DNA of 64,000 nucleotides, taken from the NCBI GenBank assembly GCA_023213395.1, contig CM041465.1, positions 57,791,741-57,855,740 of the forward strand, in the 5' to 3' direction. A program made the translations under genes and the position numbers. The stretch is from Cycas panzhihuaensis. Taxonomy: Eukaryota; Cycadophyta. Of this stretch, positions 22,610 through 34,890 are shown in pieces (the stretch's first letter is position 1; each line of letters opens with the position of its first letter). The notes beneath the pieces are model-generated. The model did not search any database and was not told the origin of the DNA. It was given only the letters and a program-made list of their open reading frames with translations.

Positions 22610-25600
22610 ATAAAATAACCAACACTGAATTAATATATCTTGTACTTAATAAGTTACCAAAATCATTTGATAACATGGTAAACATGTTGACATGAGGAGG
22701 GCAAACTACTATGATAACCTTTGATGTTCTTATAGGTCACATACTCAGTCAAGAACAAAGGAATTAGAGATATGAAGAAGATGTGGAAGTTGAAGAAGCA
22801 CCTATCACTAAACTTCACTTAAGAGGCTAAGGATAAGGTCAATATAATCTCAAAATGCAAGGAAGAGAAACAACTGACTATAGGGGTTGCTAGACTAAAG
22901 GAACTGGATGAGGAAGAACTACTATTAATCCACCACGTGATGCCAGAGTTTATTTCAATTGTTGTAAACCAAGTCATTTTTCAAGTAGTTGTAGAGCCTT
23001 TGATGTCTTCCATCACTATGGATTAACAGGTCACTATCCATATCAATGTCACTAGAGATAAGTTGAAATTTAAAAAGGCAAGCAAGTGTCTAGAAACTAT
23101 GGTAGAGAATGAGATTCAATATAAGAAGAAGTTGAAACAACCTTCATAGTATCATTAGCAACAAGTTTCAGTGTATCAAAAAATTAGTATATTAATTTAA
23201 GAGCCTCACATCACATGACTAGAATTGAAGAATGGTTTGAAATCCTCAAACCATATGATCTTAATAAATCTATGTAATTAGAAGACAACTTTCCTTTGCA
23301 TATAAAGAGGATAGGCCAAATTGCCATAAATTTTAATAAAAAAGTTAAAAGAATAGGCAATGTTTTCTTTATACCAGGGATGAGGAAAAATCTCCTGTTA
23401 GTGTCTTAATTAAGTAAAAAATGACTGAGAATAATATTTGATAAAAATGGCCATTTTTACATTCTTGACATGAAAAAGAATAGTGTTATAATAATTAAAG
23501 GAGAAAAATGTAATAGCCTTTATAAGCTACTCTCCATCCTTGTGCTGCCTGACAAAGGACCCACAAAATCTCTTTTTGATGTAAATTCACTTGTTATGAC
23601 CAGCAATAATACTAATAAAATATGGCATTTAAAATATGGTCATGTCTCTCATGATAGATTAGAAAAAACTAAAAAATTCAAAGATGGTGAATGGTCTCCC
23701 TAATATTCCATTTAATTCATTTGTATGCAAAGGTTGCATGATGGAGAAACAACACAAGATTCCTTTTTCAAAAAGCACATGGCACACACAAGATAAGCTG
23801 GATTTAATTCATATTGATTTGTGTGGCCTATTTACACCAATTTCAACAAATGGAGTAAGGTATTTCCTAACCTTCATTAATGACTTCTCCAAAAAAACAT
23901 GGGTATATTGTTTGTTTAGCAAATCGAAAGCATTTGATTATTTCAAAAAATTCAAAGCTAAAGTAGAACTAGAAAGTAGTAAGAAAATCAAATGTGTTTA
24001 TTTAAATGGAGGTGATGACTTCATGTCTAATGAATTTCTCCATTTCTGTAAAGTGTATGGAATCTATAGATAAGTCACAACTCCATATACACCTCAATCA
24101 AATGGTATAGTAGAGAGAATAAATAGAACAATTTTAGAAAATGTCTCAGTGTATGTTAAATAACAGGTAAGTCACAAAGAAATATTAGGGAGAGGTTGTG
24201 AACATAGCTATGTACTTGATCAATAGGAGTCCAACTTAAGAACTAGGTAAAGTAACACCTGAAGAGGCATGGATAGGCCATAAACCAAATGTAAGTCACC
24301 TTAGGGTTTTTGGCTATAAAGCATATGTACATATTCTTGATAAGAAAAGAACCATGCTAGATAACAAAAGCATAGAATACATAATGGTTGGATAGAACAG
24401 TCGTTCAAAGGCATACCACTATCTTGATCCAAAGAGAAACAAGCTTTATGTGCAAAGATGTAATATTTAATGGAAGAAAAAGACTCACCAAGAGTGAATA
24501 TTAGGAAATAAACATCAGTGATCAAAGCTCAAAAATAGTTCAACTAGAAGATAAATAAAATATTGCTTCTGATAGTATTGAAATAGAAAGTGATACTTCA
24601 AAAGAAAAATCATCTAATACTCAACAAGCAAGTAATTCTAGTATCCATCCATCTGATGCTCAATAAGCAAGTGATTCCAGTATCCATCCAAAAGGTGAAG
24701 AAACAAGACCATCACAGGAACAAACCTCAAAAAGCGTACCAAAGTGGTATCTCAAAACTCTTAAAGAAATAAGAGGGGATTTGTTTAAGCATCGAACAAG
24801 GTCTTAAAAGCTGCAAGCTTTAATTTATTCTATTTAACCAAACACTTACAAAGAGCAAGAAAATATCAAGTATAGAGAGCAACAATAGATGTGGAAATGA
24901 AATCCATTCATAAAAATGAAATATGGAATTTAGTAACACTTCCTAAAGATAAATCCATTGTAAACTGCAAGTGGATATATAAAGTGAAAGAAAAAATAAA
25001 CGGTGAAATCAAGAAGTACAAAGAAAGATTGGTAGCAAAAGGCTACACACAAATATCTAGAATTCATTATGAAGAAACATTTTTACCAATAGCTAAGTTA
25101 AATACTGTAAAAACAGTAATTATAATTACTTCTCAGAAAGAATAGAAAATTTATTAGATGGATGTTAAAAGTGCTTTTCTAAATGGAGATCTCTAAGAAG
25201 GAGTGTATATATATCAACCTGAAGGATATATGAAGCTGAGACAATAAAATCTAGTCTGTAAATGAAAAAAGGCTTTATATAAACTCAAACAAACACCAAG
25301 AGCTTAGTATGCCAACTTGGATACATATCTAACTCAAAATGTCTTTCATAAGTATGAGTCGGATCATAGTCTATATGTAAAATTTAATCAAGGATTAACC
25401 TCCATCATAGCAGTATATGTAGATGACATGCTAATCATAGGATATGATGAAAATTCAATTTCACTTATCGAGAAGTAATTTAAAAAGGTATTTAGGATGA
25501 CAGACCTTGAAATGCTACACTATTATTTGGGAATAGAAATAGGACAAAATAATGATTCCGTTCAACATGGAAAGTTGCAATAGTATTGCCACTCTAATGG

Positions 25601-26310
25601 AAACTGGGTGTGTGTTAAATATTGAATAGGAAGCACAACTAGTTGATGCAACTTTATATAGACAATTGATCAGAAGTCTAATTTACCTTATAGCTACATG
25701 ACGAGATATTTCCTATGCAGTTGGTGTAGTTTCCAGGTTATGAAGGATCCCAAAATACCTCATAGAATGATGTAAAAATAATTCCACGGTATTTAAAGGG
25801 AACCATAAATCTTTGGTTAGAATATACAAAGAATAATAATATGCAATTAATAGGTTTTTGTGACTTAGACTGGGCTAGAGATAGAACAAACAAAAAATTA
25901 ACATTAGGATATTATTTCTTCCTAGGAATAACCTTAATTTCCTAGAGTAGCAAAAAGTAATATACAATTGCTTTGTCTTCAATAGAAGTAGAGTACAAGT
26001 TAGCAATTAATACAACATATGAAGGAGTTTAGATTAGACAACTTCTTAAGGACCTTGGACAAGAATAGATAGTACCTACTTAATTACTTTGTGATAATCA
26101 AAGCACAATCAAAATGACAAAGAATCTAGTACTGCATGTAAGGACCAAACATATAGAAGTGCATCATTATTTTATCAGGGAAAAAGTTCAAAATAAAGAA
26201 TTCAAACTTTTGTATTATACATCAAAAAACCAAACAACTGATGTTCTTACCAAACCTCTTAGTAGAGAAAAATTTGTTGGTTTTATAAACCATTTTGGAC
26301 TAAAGTAGAT
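22610..26310 (+). pseudogene. pol: K1 gag end, protease, integrase, RT and RNase H
   Basis: Gag resumes with ITNTELIYLVLNKLPKSF and then shows two knuckle-like motifs (22,945-23,050): FNCCKPSHFSSSC and FHHYGLTGHYPYQC, the second having lost its first cysteines. Protease reads INLRASHHMT where active copies have Asp-Ser-Gly, so it is dead. Integrase has KYGHVSHDRLE and CKGCMMEKQHKIPF, then core motifs LIHIDLCGLF, LNGGDDFMSN and TPQSNGIVERINRT (23,620-24,140). RT starts near 24,890 (NCKWIYKVKEK; YKERLVAKGYTQ) with VYVDDMLII near 25,413. RNase H ends with RTKHIEVHHYFIREKV, TTDVLTKPLS and INHFGLK at 26,308. Multiple stops and frameshifts are present. Confidence 0.88.
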
Positions 26311-26318
26311 AAAACATT

Positions 26319-26527
26319 AAGAGAGGGTGTAAAAGGTAATGTTTTATCTAGGATATCTAAATATTCCTAAAGTACCTTATAAGGATCATGTATCATTCCC
26401 CGCTTTTCTCCTTTAGAGTGACAAATGGCACAATCTCATTAAGTGGTTTCCATTTGTCCTGTACACTTTGAAATGTATTTATAGACTTACAATGTTTAAT
26501 AAAGCATTGGAGTGAATTCCTATTACA
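26319..26527 (+). repeat. K1 polypurine tract and 3' LTR
   Basis: AAGAGAGGG (26,319-26,327) precedes the LTR, which runs from TGTAAAAGG at 26,328 to TATTACA at 26,527. It is the partner of 11,886-12,084. Confidence 0.88.
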
Positions 26528-26532
26528 TGTTC

Positions 26533-27640
26533 ATAAGTAAAGGAGACTTTTGAACCCTAATTACCTTTCTTTTATTCAAAGAGAAGAGAAAAGTAAGGAC
26601 ATGTAGGATGCTTTCATATTAGGCATCTAGGTTTTATTTAAATAATAAGAATAAATAGCATTTAGTAACATACTTTATGAAAGGAAGGATATAGTATTTA
26701 GGTTGTATTTTCATTACTTACATTAAAAAATTAAAAAAAATAAGGAAAAAAAAGCATTCATAGTTGTAGATATTTAGTTTACATTATGATTACATTAGCT
26801 TCATATTGCTTTGTTTATTGATTTGTATTTTGTTTATTTACTCATATAATATAAAAGTATAGGTAGATATGCAGTTAGGGTTGCTTACTTCTTAGTCCCC
26901 TTAAGATAGGCCTACTTCTATTCAGTATAACCTTATTGATTGATCGAGTAGTGATGCCCCTAGTATATCAACCTTATCCTTCCCTTAGAAATAAATATGC
27001 CTTATTATGAAGGAGTCTTTAATTAATTGGGCCTTTATCTCTGTAGCATATTAGACTCCCCCTTCTTTAGGAGTCATTTTACTTCCATCCATATTCCAAA
27101 TGCCAAAAGTGGTAATCCACTTACATTTTAGATTAAGAGTAGCTTCCTTATTCTCCTTCACCCCTAAGTTGAGAGTCCACTAGAGTCAAACGTAGGCATC
27201 CTTAGATTATCCACCCTCATCGGTGAATCATCACTAGTGGCTGAGACCTAAGTGATTGACCCTTGATAGGGTCATTAATCTAAGGTCTCATTTCTCCTAG
27301 ATCCTTATACTTGTCAGTCCTCTTGATCCTTAGCATAGTTCAATGCAACTTTCTCCTTTTGGGTGGGCTATATTTCTAGGGTAGGATCCCCTCTCTAACT
27401 TAAAACTTAGAAAGAGTAGAAGAGTAGGAGGTCATAAAATGTTGATTTGGGAAAGCTTTCCTTCAATGTGCCCCTTGTTAAGCAAGGGGCTGATTTCTCT
27501 TTTCCCCAACAAAAAGGGAATTTTGATTTTGGTTTATTGATTTTTATTTTCCTTATTTTGAGATATTTTTATTGTTGTCTTTTTAATCAATGACATAAAC
27601 ATAAAAAAAAGGAAAAAAAAATCAAATAAACACCTTGTAG
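26533..27640 (+). repeat. Continuation of the LTR-like DNA that K1 entered
   Basis: No coding remnant is seen. GACTCCCCCTTCTTTAGGAG at about 27,052 resembles the block near the LTR ends of the T family, which supports an old LTR of that kind on this strand. A long imperfect hairpin lies at 27,242-27,290, and CCCCTTGTTAAGCAAGGGG (27,471-27,489) is another perfect stem. The right end leads into a gag remnant. Confidence 0.45.
27242..27290. repeat. Long imperfect hairpin
   Basis: TGAGACCT...GATTGACCCT and AGGGTCATTAATCT...AGGTCTCA face each other around TGAT. The arms are 22-23 bases with a few mismatches and one bulge; the outer eight and inner ten bases pair almost perfectly. Confidence 0.85.
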
Positions 27641-28840
27641 CTTATACCTTGAACCATCCCATTACAAACCTAGAGAAATCATCCTTATTTCCTCAAATAG
27701 TGTTGCAAGTCCTTGTTGGACCTAATTACTATAAAATTCTCATCTTTGAGTCAACTTAGTTAATTAGGCTTCCTAACCTAGAACATTTCATAGTGACCAT
27801 ATTAAGGAGTTACCAAAACTTCCTAGCTACTCTTGTTTCTATTTTGAGAATACCCTTATCTTTCTTTGATCCATAACCTCTATGGATATTTTATTAGTTG
27901 TACCTTAACCTTCTTCAAGCATGCCCCCTCAATAACCTTTATAGATATTAAGAATAGAGAAACTAATCCTTCAATCACATGCTCCATACTCTTGGTAATC
28001 TTACACTACTACTTATGGATCACTTCCTATAGCAAACCCATAATATCACTCTAGCCAACCTATTGTCTATGAAGCATACCCTTCTTAGATGTCTTAAGGA
28101 GTACCTATGTCTAATCTCTAAGCCCCTCTTACACATCCTTATGAGTAGAACCTACCTTGGGTTGCTTCTCTTTCTAATTATGCTTATACCCCACTACAAC
28201 AACCTATTGATCAACTGCCTCTTGATCATGCATCTCACTTGGGCATAAGCCCTATTAGTTATGCTCAGGCCCATCAATAATCGCCTTCCCATATAATCAC
28301 ATCACTTGAAAATAAGTTTGTAAATATAAAAGAGCTCCTTTCCACATGAGGTTTCTCTTTATTATCTTCCCCCTATCATTCGTCAGTTACCTACATTTTG
28401 GGGAATACTTGGGCAAGATCCCTTAGGTTACATTGAAGCATTCATCTTTGTATGCACTTATTATATGCCCAATGGCCTTTTATTAATGAGACATTTTCCA
28501 AGGATATTATAAGGTAGGGCACTATAGTGGTTTTACCAATTACCCTAGAACTTAATCTCCTTATTCCAATAATTGATTGGTGTCTTTATAAGCAACTTTG
28601 ATATTATTTATCTTTTTTCAATAGAAGAAAAACCCCTCATTATAATCGAGTGAAATAAAAGTAAATCTAAAATTGCTTTTTATGAGCACATCAAGGATCT
28701 TGATGATGTATGTCCAACTCAAATTATTAAAGAACAACTTCATCAAATCTATAAATTCATTTTGCGATGAATCCATCAACATGCAACTTCATTAATTTCT
28801 CGCCAGGTAGAGCCTCCTAGTACTAATCTTAAAATGATTA
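27640..28840 (+). pseudogene. gag: Gypsy gag remnant
   Basis: The clearest part is 28,515-28,610, reading ALWWFYQLP-like text, then SLF, LIGVFISNFD. This matches the retrotransposon Gag core (ALRWYxxLPxxSIxxWxxLxxxFxxxF). Upstream (27,850-28,480) the frames are rich in Pro, Asn and Tyr, with ITNPSITYA-like text and ENKFVNIKELL-type words, as in the disordered start of Tat-type gag. No single frame stays open. I infer that it belongs to the same old element as the LTR-like DNA around K1, and perhaps to T2. Confidence 0.5.
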
Positions 28841-31380
28841 GCATAATCATACACTCAAGCCTAATTTTGCTAGAATAATACAAAACTAATTTAGTCTATT
28901 TCCCAGCTACCGAGAATGGATACGAATAGGTCGACTCAGGTAAATACATGTATGCTTCTTCCTTTTCACCTCTACTATTTCTTTGGAAAGGTTGATAGAA
29001 GTGTTGTCTCGTTGCATGACTGACTACTTCATTTGTATGATCACCTTGCATCTATTTGGCTTGATCATGCTGCTTGTCATACTGTGAGCCTATGACAACT
29101 TAGTGGTACCATGAAGTTTACCGTGGTGCAACTATTGTAAGCTATTTTTTAAAACTACCATGGCAATTCTCACTTTTTCTGTAGAATTACCATGTGGCCT
29201 CACATCCAGCTCAGCCCTATTCATGCCCTATTCACTTGTTTAGGGTTAGGATGGGTATAAATCCCAAAAACATCATCATTTTACCTTTCTTAGATCTCTT
29301 TTGGCTCTCCAACTCAACTATTTCTTGCTACAGTTTCTGCTCTTTCTTTCTTTCTTCCATAGGTGCACCTGTAGACCTGTATTTCTTATAGCTCCAGTCC
29401 AAGATTCTCCTACAACATCCCCTTCTCCATGGTGAGAAGCTCCTCTCCAGGCATTCTCAAGCAAGTTTGGTATGGTTCTCTTCTACATTCGCACTAGCAA
29501 GTGTCTCCTACAGCCATCCCTAGGGAAACCTCCTGTAAAACCCTACAGGAACTCTTCTTCTTTGCTGGTTACAGGGGTAAACCTGCCCTAGACTCAGCCT
29601 AGCAGGTACCTTAGGTCTTTTCTTCAGAGTTTCTTATGTTCTTTTTTCATGTTACACTGATTTTCAAATGTGTTTGCTCTCTTTGTTTCTGTTTAACTGT
29701 AGTAAACATTCTTTCCATTGACCTTAGCCTTGTATCTCCAAGTTTTCACCTTTCCTCCACTAGTTTTCCTTAAGGAAGCTGTGAGAGAAGATCCATAAAG
29801 GTTGGGTGAAGGGAATAAGGCAAGGCAGTCCCACTTAGGCCTACCCCCCAAGGGGCAACCCCCCTTCCCACCTTTCTTCTCCTGCTCCCATGTTTCTCTT
29901 GGGTTAATTAGGAGAAGGTGAATCTTAGGCCTTTACTAGATTATCAGTGTGTGCATCCCTTGCTACGATGATTCCAGGCCTACATGCCTCTCATTTGGAC
30001 CCCCATAGTGTCCCTAACATTGCTTGGTATCCCTTAAGAACCTTGGTTGAGGTTTGTATATTGGATTGCTGCCCATAGTAATCCTGTTGTCTTAATACCT
30101 CCTCAACACTTTGTTACACTTATCCTCATGTTTCTTGGCTATCATAAGTTGCTATTTCTCCTCACCTTGCTATGTTAAAGGGTTGTGTAGAGAACCTTAG
30201 TGGAGGGTTTAGCCATCCTGAGGCTTCCCCTCCCTCTTTCTTGCTTGACATGTGTGTTTGCTTGAGGAGAGTAGAGTTTATTTGCAGCAGTTATTTCTCT
30301 AATGTAAGCACTATATTTTGACATATACTTTACATATATTTGCACATATATATAGCTTCTCTTATAGCCCCTTCTTAGAAGCGATAAACCTTGTGTGTGT
30401 AGGTTTGAAGTGGTACTTCGTGAAAGGAAAATACCTCTTAATCTGGGTATGCTCTATCCCCTTTCCCTTTCTCTCGTTCTATTTTTGCTTCCTTTTATCC
30501 CGCTTACTTTTCATGAGGGAAAAGTAAGGAAGCCCCTGTCCTTCATATTGATCTTGGTCACACATCCACTAGTTGACATGAGGCCATGTGTTGTGGGTAG
30601 GTGAGGACTCCCACCGGCCACTACACCTCCCAGGTATGCACATCTATCTCTTTATCCCTCCATTTGCCCTTCTTACTTTTGTTTAAATCTATGCTTTAGC
30701 TAAATAGATCATGTGAAAGTAAAAGAGTAAATGGTATTGGTTGTTTGCATTTAAATGTCATATGCTTGCCACATATAGGAAAAGGACACAATAGGAACCC
30801 CCCTTTCCTCTTCCTCTTCCTATTAGTCCAAATATACCCTTAAGTGCATTCTGTTTAGTATTGTTTACTTGCACACATAACACTTGTTCTTTTTTCCTTT
30901 TGCCCCTTTAGTTGTTAAAGGAAGACATAGCTTAAGCCTCTCTCTCCCTCTCTTGGTTCTATATGCCTTGATCAAATAACCAAGGGGGACTTGTTTATAT
31001 CATAGGCTTTCTCCTACCCCATTCACATATGTTTCCCTTTATCATAGGGAAACCCCTTGAGGATTCTTCTTCTTCTCTTCCGACCATCCAAGGGTAGGAG
31101 GACCTTCCTCTCGAGGCCATCCAGGCTACCCCCTGTATGTACTCTCTCTTCTAGATTGAGGGCTACTTTAAGGTAGTTGGGTGCCATTCGCAAGTCCCGA
31201 ACTCACACTCTGGCGCACGGGGTGCCTTGTGTGGTGCTCTCTTTGCTTGTAGGATCTTGCCCACACCTTCAACACGCCTACCATTATTCCTATTGAGCTT
31301 AGTGACTATCCCGTAGATGCACATCTAATGTCATATATAGATAGTTACCTAATTAATATTTAGTTCTACTCTCTTACAAC
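28841..31380 (+). repeat. C-rich LTR or leader-like region, no coding remnant
   Basis: Composition shifts here: pyrimidine-rich and clearly less AT-rich than the surroundings. GGGTATAAATCCC at about 29,250 is a good TATA-type promoter box. Two C-rich spots (29,845-29,875; 31,120-31,135) and TGGCGCACGGGGTGCC at about 31,213 stand out; the last starts like the TGGCGC primer site of some gypsy elements. Open stretches of 60-70 codons here match no family known to me. An LTR plus leader of a further gypsy element is the best guess. Confidence 0.35.
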
Positions 31381-32750
31381 AAGATGTAGGGTCATTGATT
31401 ATGACAAATCTTATTAGTAGCTTCCCTATCTATGACATTATACATTCTTCTCTACCTCCCCCTAAGTCAATTTGTGAGCCCTTTTTAGACTAGTATATCC
31501 CTAATATAGACTCTTAACCTATAGATGAAGGCTCTAGATCCTTTGATAGTGATGAGGTCTCATAACCTCTTATTGACCTATATTCCACTTCTGACTTAGA
31601 GCTATCTAAAGAAACTTGCTATCATCCTTTTAATCAACTTAATGAGCTTCCTCTTGAGCTTGATCATCATACTTACCTTGATGAGGTTCCAGATTTCTTT
31701 ACTAAGTTTTGTGCCAGTCCTAACTTATAGGCACCTCATGGGTCCTAATTTCATAGTGTTATCTTATTACATTAGGAAGATTATTATTCAAAAATTTCTA
31801 AATATGAGTTATTGGAAGAGGAGATTTAACCCCAAGATAACAAGGTCAACTTGTCTATTTTCCACTATTGATCAACCTACCCCACATATTCCCTTATGGG
31901 TTAGACTTGATTCACTAGACCTTTACCTCATCTTGGATACACCTACTTTATCCATCCTTATTCCTTTTATTTTATAGCAAACATGAAGGATGATTCTACA
32001 AGTACTTGCCTTACCTTCCACCACATGCCCATTGAGGTAAGATGGGTTCCTATAAGCTAGTCCAAATGTAGAGCATTTTTCTTACCAATCTCTTTGAGAT
32101 CATCTAATGAGACTTTCTAACTACAATTTAGGAAACTCCCTCTCAAATATTTTTCCTCAATTGCATTATGAGGAGGTCTTTTTGGTAACAGTTGACATAA
32201 TCCTTATGAAGGCTTCATAATACAATCCTTCAATTCATGCCAATTCTTGTCCTAAGCTAATTCTATATAGTCTATGCCTGACTTATCAACATCTTATGAA
32301 ACATCTTTGTAAGGCCAAGATCACTTTGGAATAAGTCATCCTCTCTCTCTTCCAAAGCCTTAACCACTCAATCCCCATTAAGTCAATTCCATCCTTATTT
32401 AAGGAAAGGAATTTAATATCATTGGGAATAACATTTCCTATAATTTTAATACTAACTAGTAAACCAAGACCTTTATTAGACTCTTCCCCTAAGTAGAGTA
32501 GTTAGTCTAACAATCCCTTTAATAAGGTACCTCTTGATTATAATGGCACAAGGCTATTACATCTTATTATAACCCCCTATACCATTATAAACTACCCACC
32601 TTAGCTATTCTTTCATTTATACTTCAATAACCAGTTTCTCACTCACATGGAAAGCTTTGAGGCAACCTCCTTTATTGAAGGTTCTTTTAATCAAGATAGA
32701 GTTCCTATTCATCTAAATGAACTTTATTCCATCATGAACCTAGGTGCACA
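31381..32750 (+). pseudogene. Unassigned polyprotein-like remnant upstream of T2 repeats
   Basis: Protein-like text recurs over several frames, for example ELPLELDHHTYLDEVPDFF and HQEDYYSKISKYELLEEEI, which looks like the acidic linker between protease and RT in Tat-type elements. I could not place a protease or RT motif. A 111-codon open frame at 31,642-31,977 is probably accidental, because the more protein-like text is in another frame. It leads directly into the T2 motif repeats. Confidence 0.35.
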
Positions 32751-32754
32751 CTAA

Positions 32755-33000
32755 CTCTGCAATGAGTATGAACTACAACTCTAAAAATCTTCCTACTAAT
32801 GAGCCTAAACTATGGTAAGCCAAACATTTCACTCCCCCCAATATTGATGCTTAGGTGTACCAATTCCATAATAAGTATAAACTATAGATCTAAAAATCCT
32901 CCTATTAATGAGTAAAAACTATGGTAGGTTAGACCTTTCACCTCCCCCCTAAGATTCATGCCTAGGGGGTACCACTCTAAAAGTGAGTATAAACTAAATG
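32755..33000 (+). repeat. TAAACTATGG motif repeats of T2, first group
   Basis: Units include AATGAGTATGAACTACAAC (32,761), AATGAGCCTAAACTATGG (32,798), ATAAGTATAAACTATAG (32,871), AATGAGTAAAAACTATGG (32,907) and GTGAGTATAAACTAAATG (32,983). Type and orientation match T1 and T4. Confidence 0.85.
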
Positions 33001-33757
33001 TAGATGCCTCATTATTCAAAATTACAAAAAAAATACAAAAAATAAAAATATATACTTATATCATTCTCTTATTCTCACCTAACTCTAACTCACTATAATG
33101 GCTACTAATTATTGACGCAAGTAGTTAGATCCTCCATTTGGTATTATCTAGCACCTAAGAAATTCCTCTTATTTTTCAACAAGTTATTAACATATACAAC
33201 AACCTATGGGTTTCCTTTTATCCTTCAACAATCCAAAATGATCCCTAAATACTAAAGTAGTTAATGTCTCACTCATCTAATTTATAAATTGTACCATGAG
33301 CAAAGCCTTATCTACATATGTGACCTCTACTTATATCAATTCTCTCATGACTTATTGGATACCTAATACTAATGCTAATTCTATTGATAGTAATACTTCT
33401 ACTCCTTGATAATAAATTATTTAAGGTTAATCCCTTTCCCCATTGAGACACTTTGATTAAAGATCTTATATACACCCACGGTTCATCTCTCAAAGGTGTG
33501 ATCTTAGTCTTCTTCCCATGTATATCTCTTAATATCATAAACCTCTATAGTTTGGTTAATCATAACCATACTCTCCTAAGTTTTAATTACATTCATCCAC
33601 CATATTTTGATAACGATCATGTAATAGTTGTAGTCACCTATTTCCTAATGGACTTGAGACTAGATGAGATGAGTTACTTAAAAAGTAGGTTTAATGATTC
33701 TTGGTTCATTATGACACTTATTTGAACCATTATATGGAGTGATACCCTTCCTTTAAT

Positions 33758-33788
<31 letters not shown>

Positions 33789-34177
33789 ATAAAAAATATT
33801 AAAAAAAGAGAAAGAAAAAATAAAAATGTGTATATTTTATACATGATTACTAGCATGCTCTTAGCATTTAGGGTAAGCCATATATCAATTTCATCCCCAC
33901 CTACATCATGTAGTTACAATCTCATTGTGTGCATCAGATAAAATCTATAGATCCAATTGCTTGGGCCCACCATGACCTCAATTATGATCAAAACCTTTTT
34001 AACATTTTGAAGGTTATTCTATGACATAGGAGAAAGGTGGTCCTCATGATAAAGCTAAGCCATGAAGTCCCTATTTATATTAAGATAAAGTTATACCCTT
34101 GATACATTATTTCTTATACTTTCCCCTTATTCATTAATCTATCTCTGAGCTTCTACGATTTTCCTATTATAGCCTTA
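33001..34177 (+). other. T2 spacer before the second RNase H
   Basis: No gene is recognisable. A GA dinucleotide run occupies 33,758-33,783. GGGCCCACCATGACCTCAAT near 33,964 is the segment shared with T1 and T4 at the same place. Open stretches of 60-90 codons on both strands here have no family resemblance. Confidence 0.5.
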
Positions 34178-34493
34178 AACATTTATACTAATGATGGGAG
34201 CTAAGGGAACCTTGGAATCAATGCCTTGACATGGGTTATTCATGATCATAGGGGAACTATTATCACTAGTATTGGTTTCTTCATTCCTTGAGAAACTAAT
34301 AATAAAGTTGAATACCTTACTATTACTAAAGCCCTTTCAAATGTTTTTAGTTTTCATAATGGACTAATCAACCTATTTTCTAGCTCTTAGATCTTAGTTT
34401 ATCAACTTACTCAAGTTTATCAAACACGTTCTACTTATTTGCATTTTCTAGTTAGGCAAGCAATTACTCTATTATCATTTTTCCCAAGTGTCT
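34178..34493 (+). pseudogene. T2 second RNase H-like domain, first part
   Basis: The frame reads NIYTNDGS*GNLG, TWVIHDHRGTI, GFFIP*ETNNKVEYLTIT and ILVYQLTQVYQ, matching the T1 domain block by block. The first Asp has become Asn and the Glu motif reads NNKVEY, so it is inactive. Chromovirus CV cuts the domain at 34,493; the end of the domain (IQHIP*TQNIEANFLVSYI) resumes at 40,557-40,620 in the same frame once CV is left out. Confidence 0.82.
34489..34493. repeat. Left target-site duplication of CV
   Basis: TGTCT directly precedes the 5' LTR and occurs again directly after the 3' LTR at 40,552-40,556, with no mismatch. Confidence 0.92.
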
Positions 34494-34876
34494 TGTTAGG
34501 GAGCCAACCCCTAACTTACCTTCTCTTATATTCTCTTATATCTTGTACTTCTTCTCTCTCTTATATCTTTATTTCTTCTACTTCTTCCCTTTTCTTAATA
34601 TCCCACATGCATAAGTAGAAGGTTGTGTAGTAGTCATTGAGTACTATATATATTCATGTAATATCCCACATGCATAAGGAGACGGTTGAGTAGTAAGCAT
34701 AGAGACATATATATATATTTGTGTAATCCTTAGAGTATGGTATCTTGAATATCATTGTTATTTTCATGTAATTGGGAGGTTACCCCCTCGAAGGGTATTA
34801 CAATATAAGTGCTCTTTTGGAGTTATTTGCTTATTATATTAGTGTGCAATTATCATTAAGGAGTGGTATCCTACCA
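34494..34876 (+). repeat. 5' LTR of CV
   Basis: It runs from TGTTAGGGAGCC to ATCCTACCA. A TATA-like stretch (TACTATATATATTC) lies at about 34,642-34,655. The LTR also has two near-copies of AATATCCCACATGCATAAG, at about 34,599 and 34,661. Confidence 0.94.
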
Positions 34877-34878
34877 AG

Positions 34879-34890
34879 TGGTATCAGAGC
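34879..34890 (+). promoter_or_regulatory. CV primer binding site (initiator Met tRNA)
   Basis: TGGTATCAGAGC lies two bases after the LTR end, exactly the sequence complementary to the 3' end of initiator methionine tRNA. Confidence 0.93.

Larger units (their letters stand above)
11886..26527 (+). mobile_element. Copia element K1, whole but split by gypsy T1
   Basis: Two 200-bp LTRs (11,886-12,084 and 26,328-26,527) flank a PBS, leader, gag, protease, integrase, RT, RNase H and polypurine tract in Ty1/copia order. The near-matching 5-bp duplication TATTC/TGTTC surrounds it. Within gag, DNA from 13,230 to 22,609 is a separate gypsy element. Without that insert the copia portion is about 5.3 kb, a normal copia length. 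All coding domains are broken, so it is inactive. Confidence 0.88.

Noticed and set aside
27866-28248. Two adjacent open frames of about 60 codons as a host gene
   Set aside because: They lie in a gypsy gag remnant; frames shift and no host protein family is suggested.
31642-31977. A 111-codon open frame on the + strand
   Set aside because: No family motif, hydrophobic low-complexity text, and a more protein-like reading lies in another frame of the same stretch.
33758-33783. GA dinucleotide run as a functional element
   Set aside because: Ordinary microsatellite within a decayed spacer.
34879-34890. tRNA gene fragment
   Set aside because: TGGTATCAGAGC here, at 51,605 and at 57,266 lies directly after LTR ends and is a primer binding site, not part of a tRNA gene.
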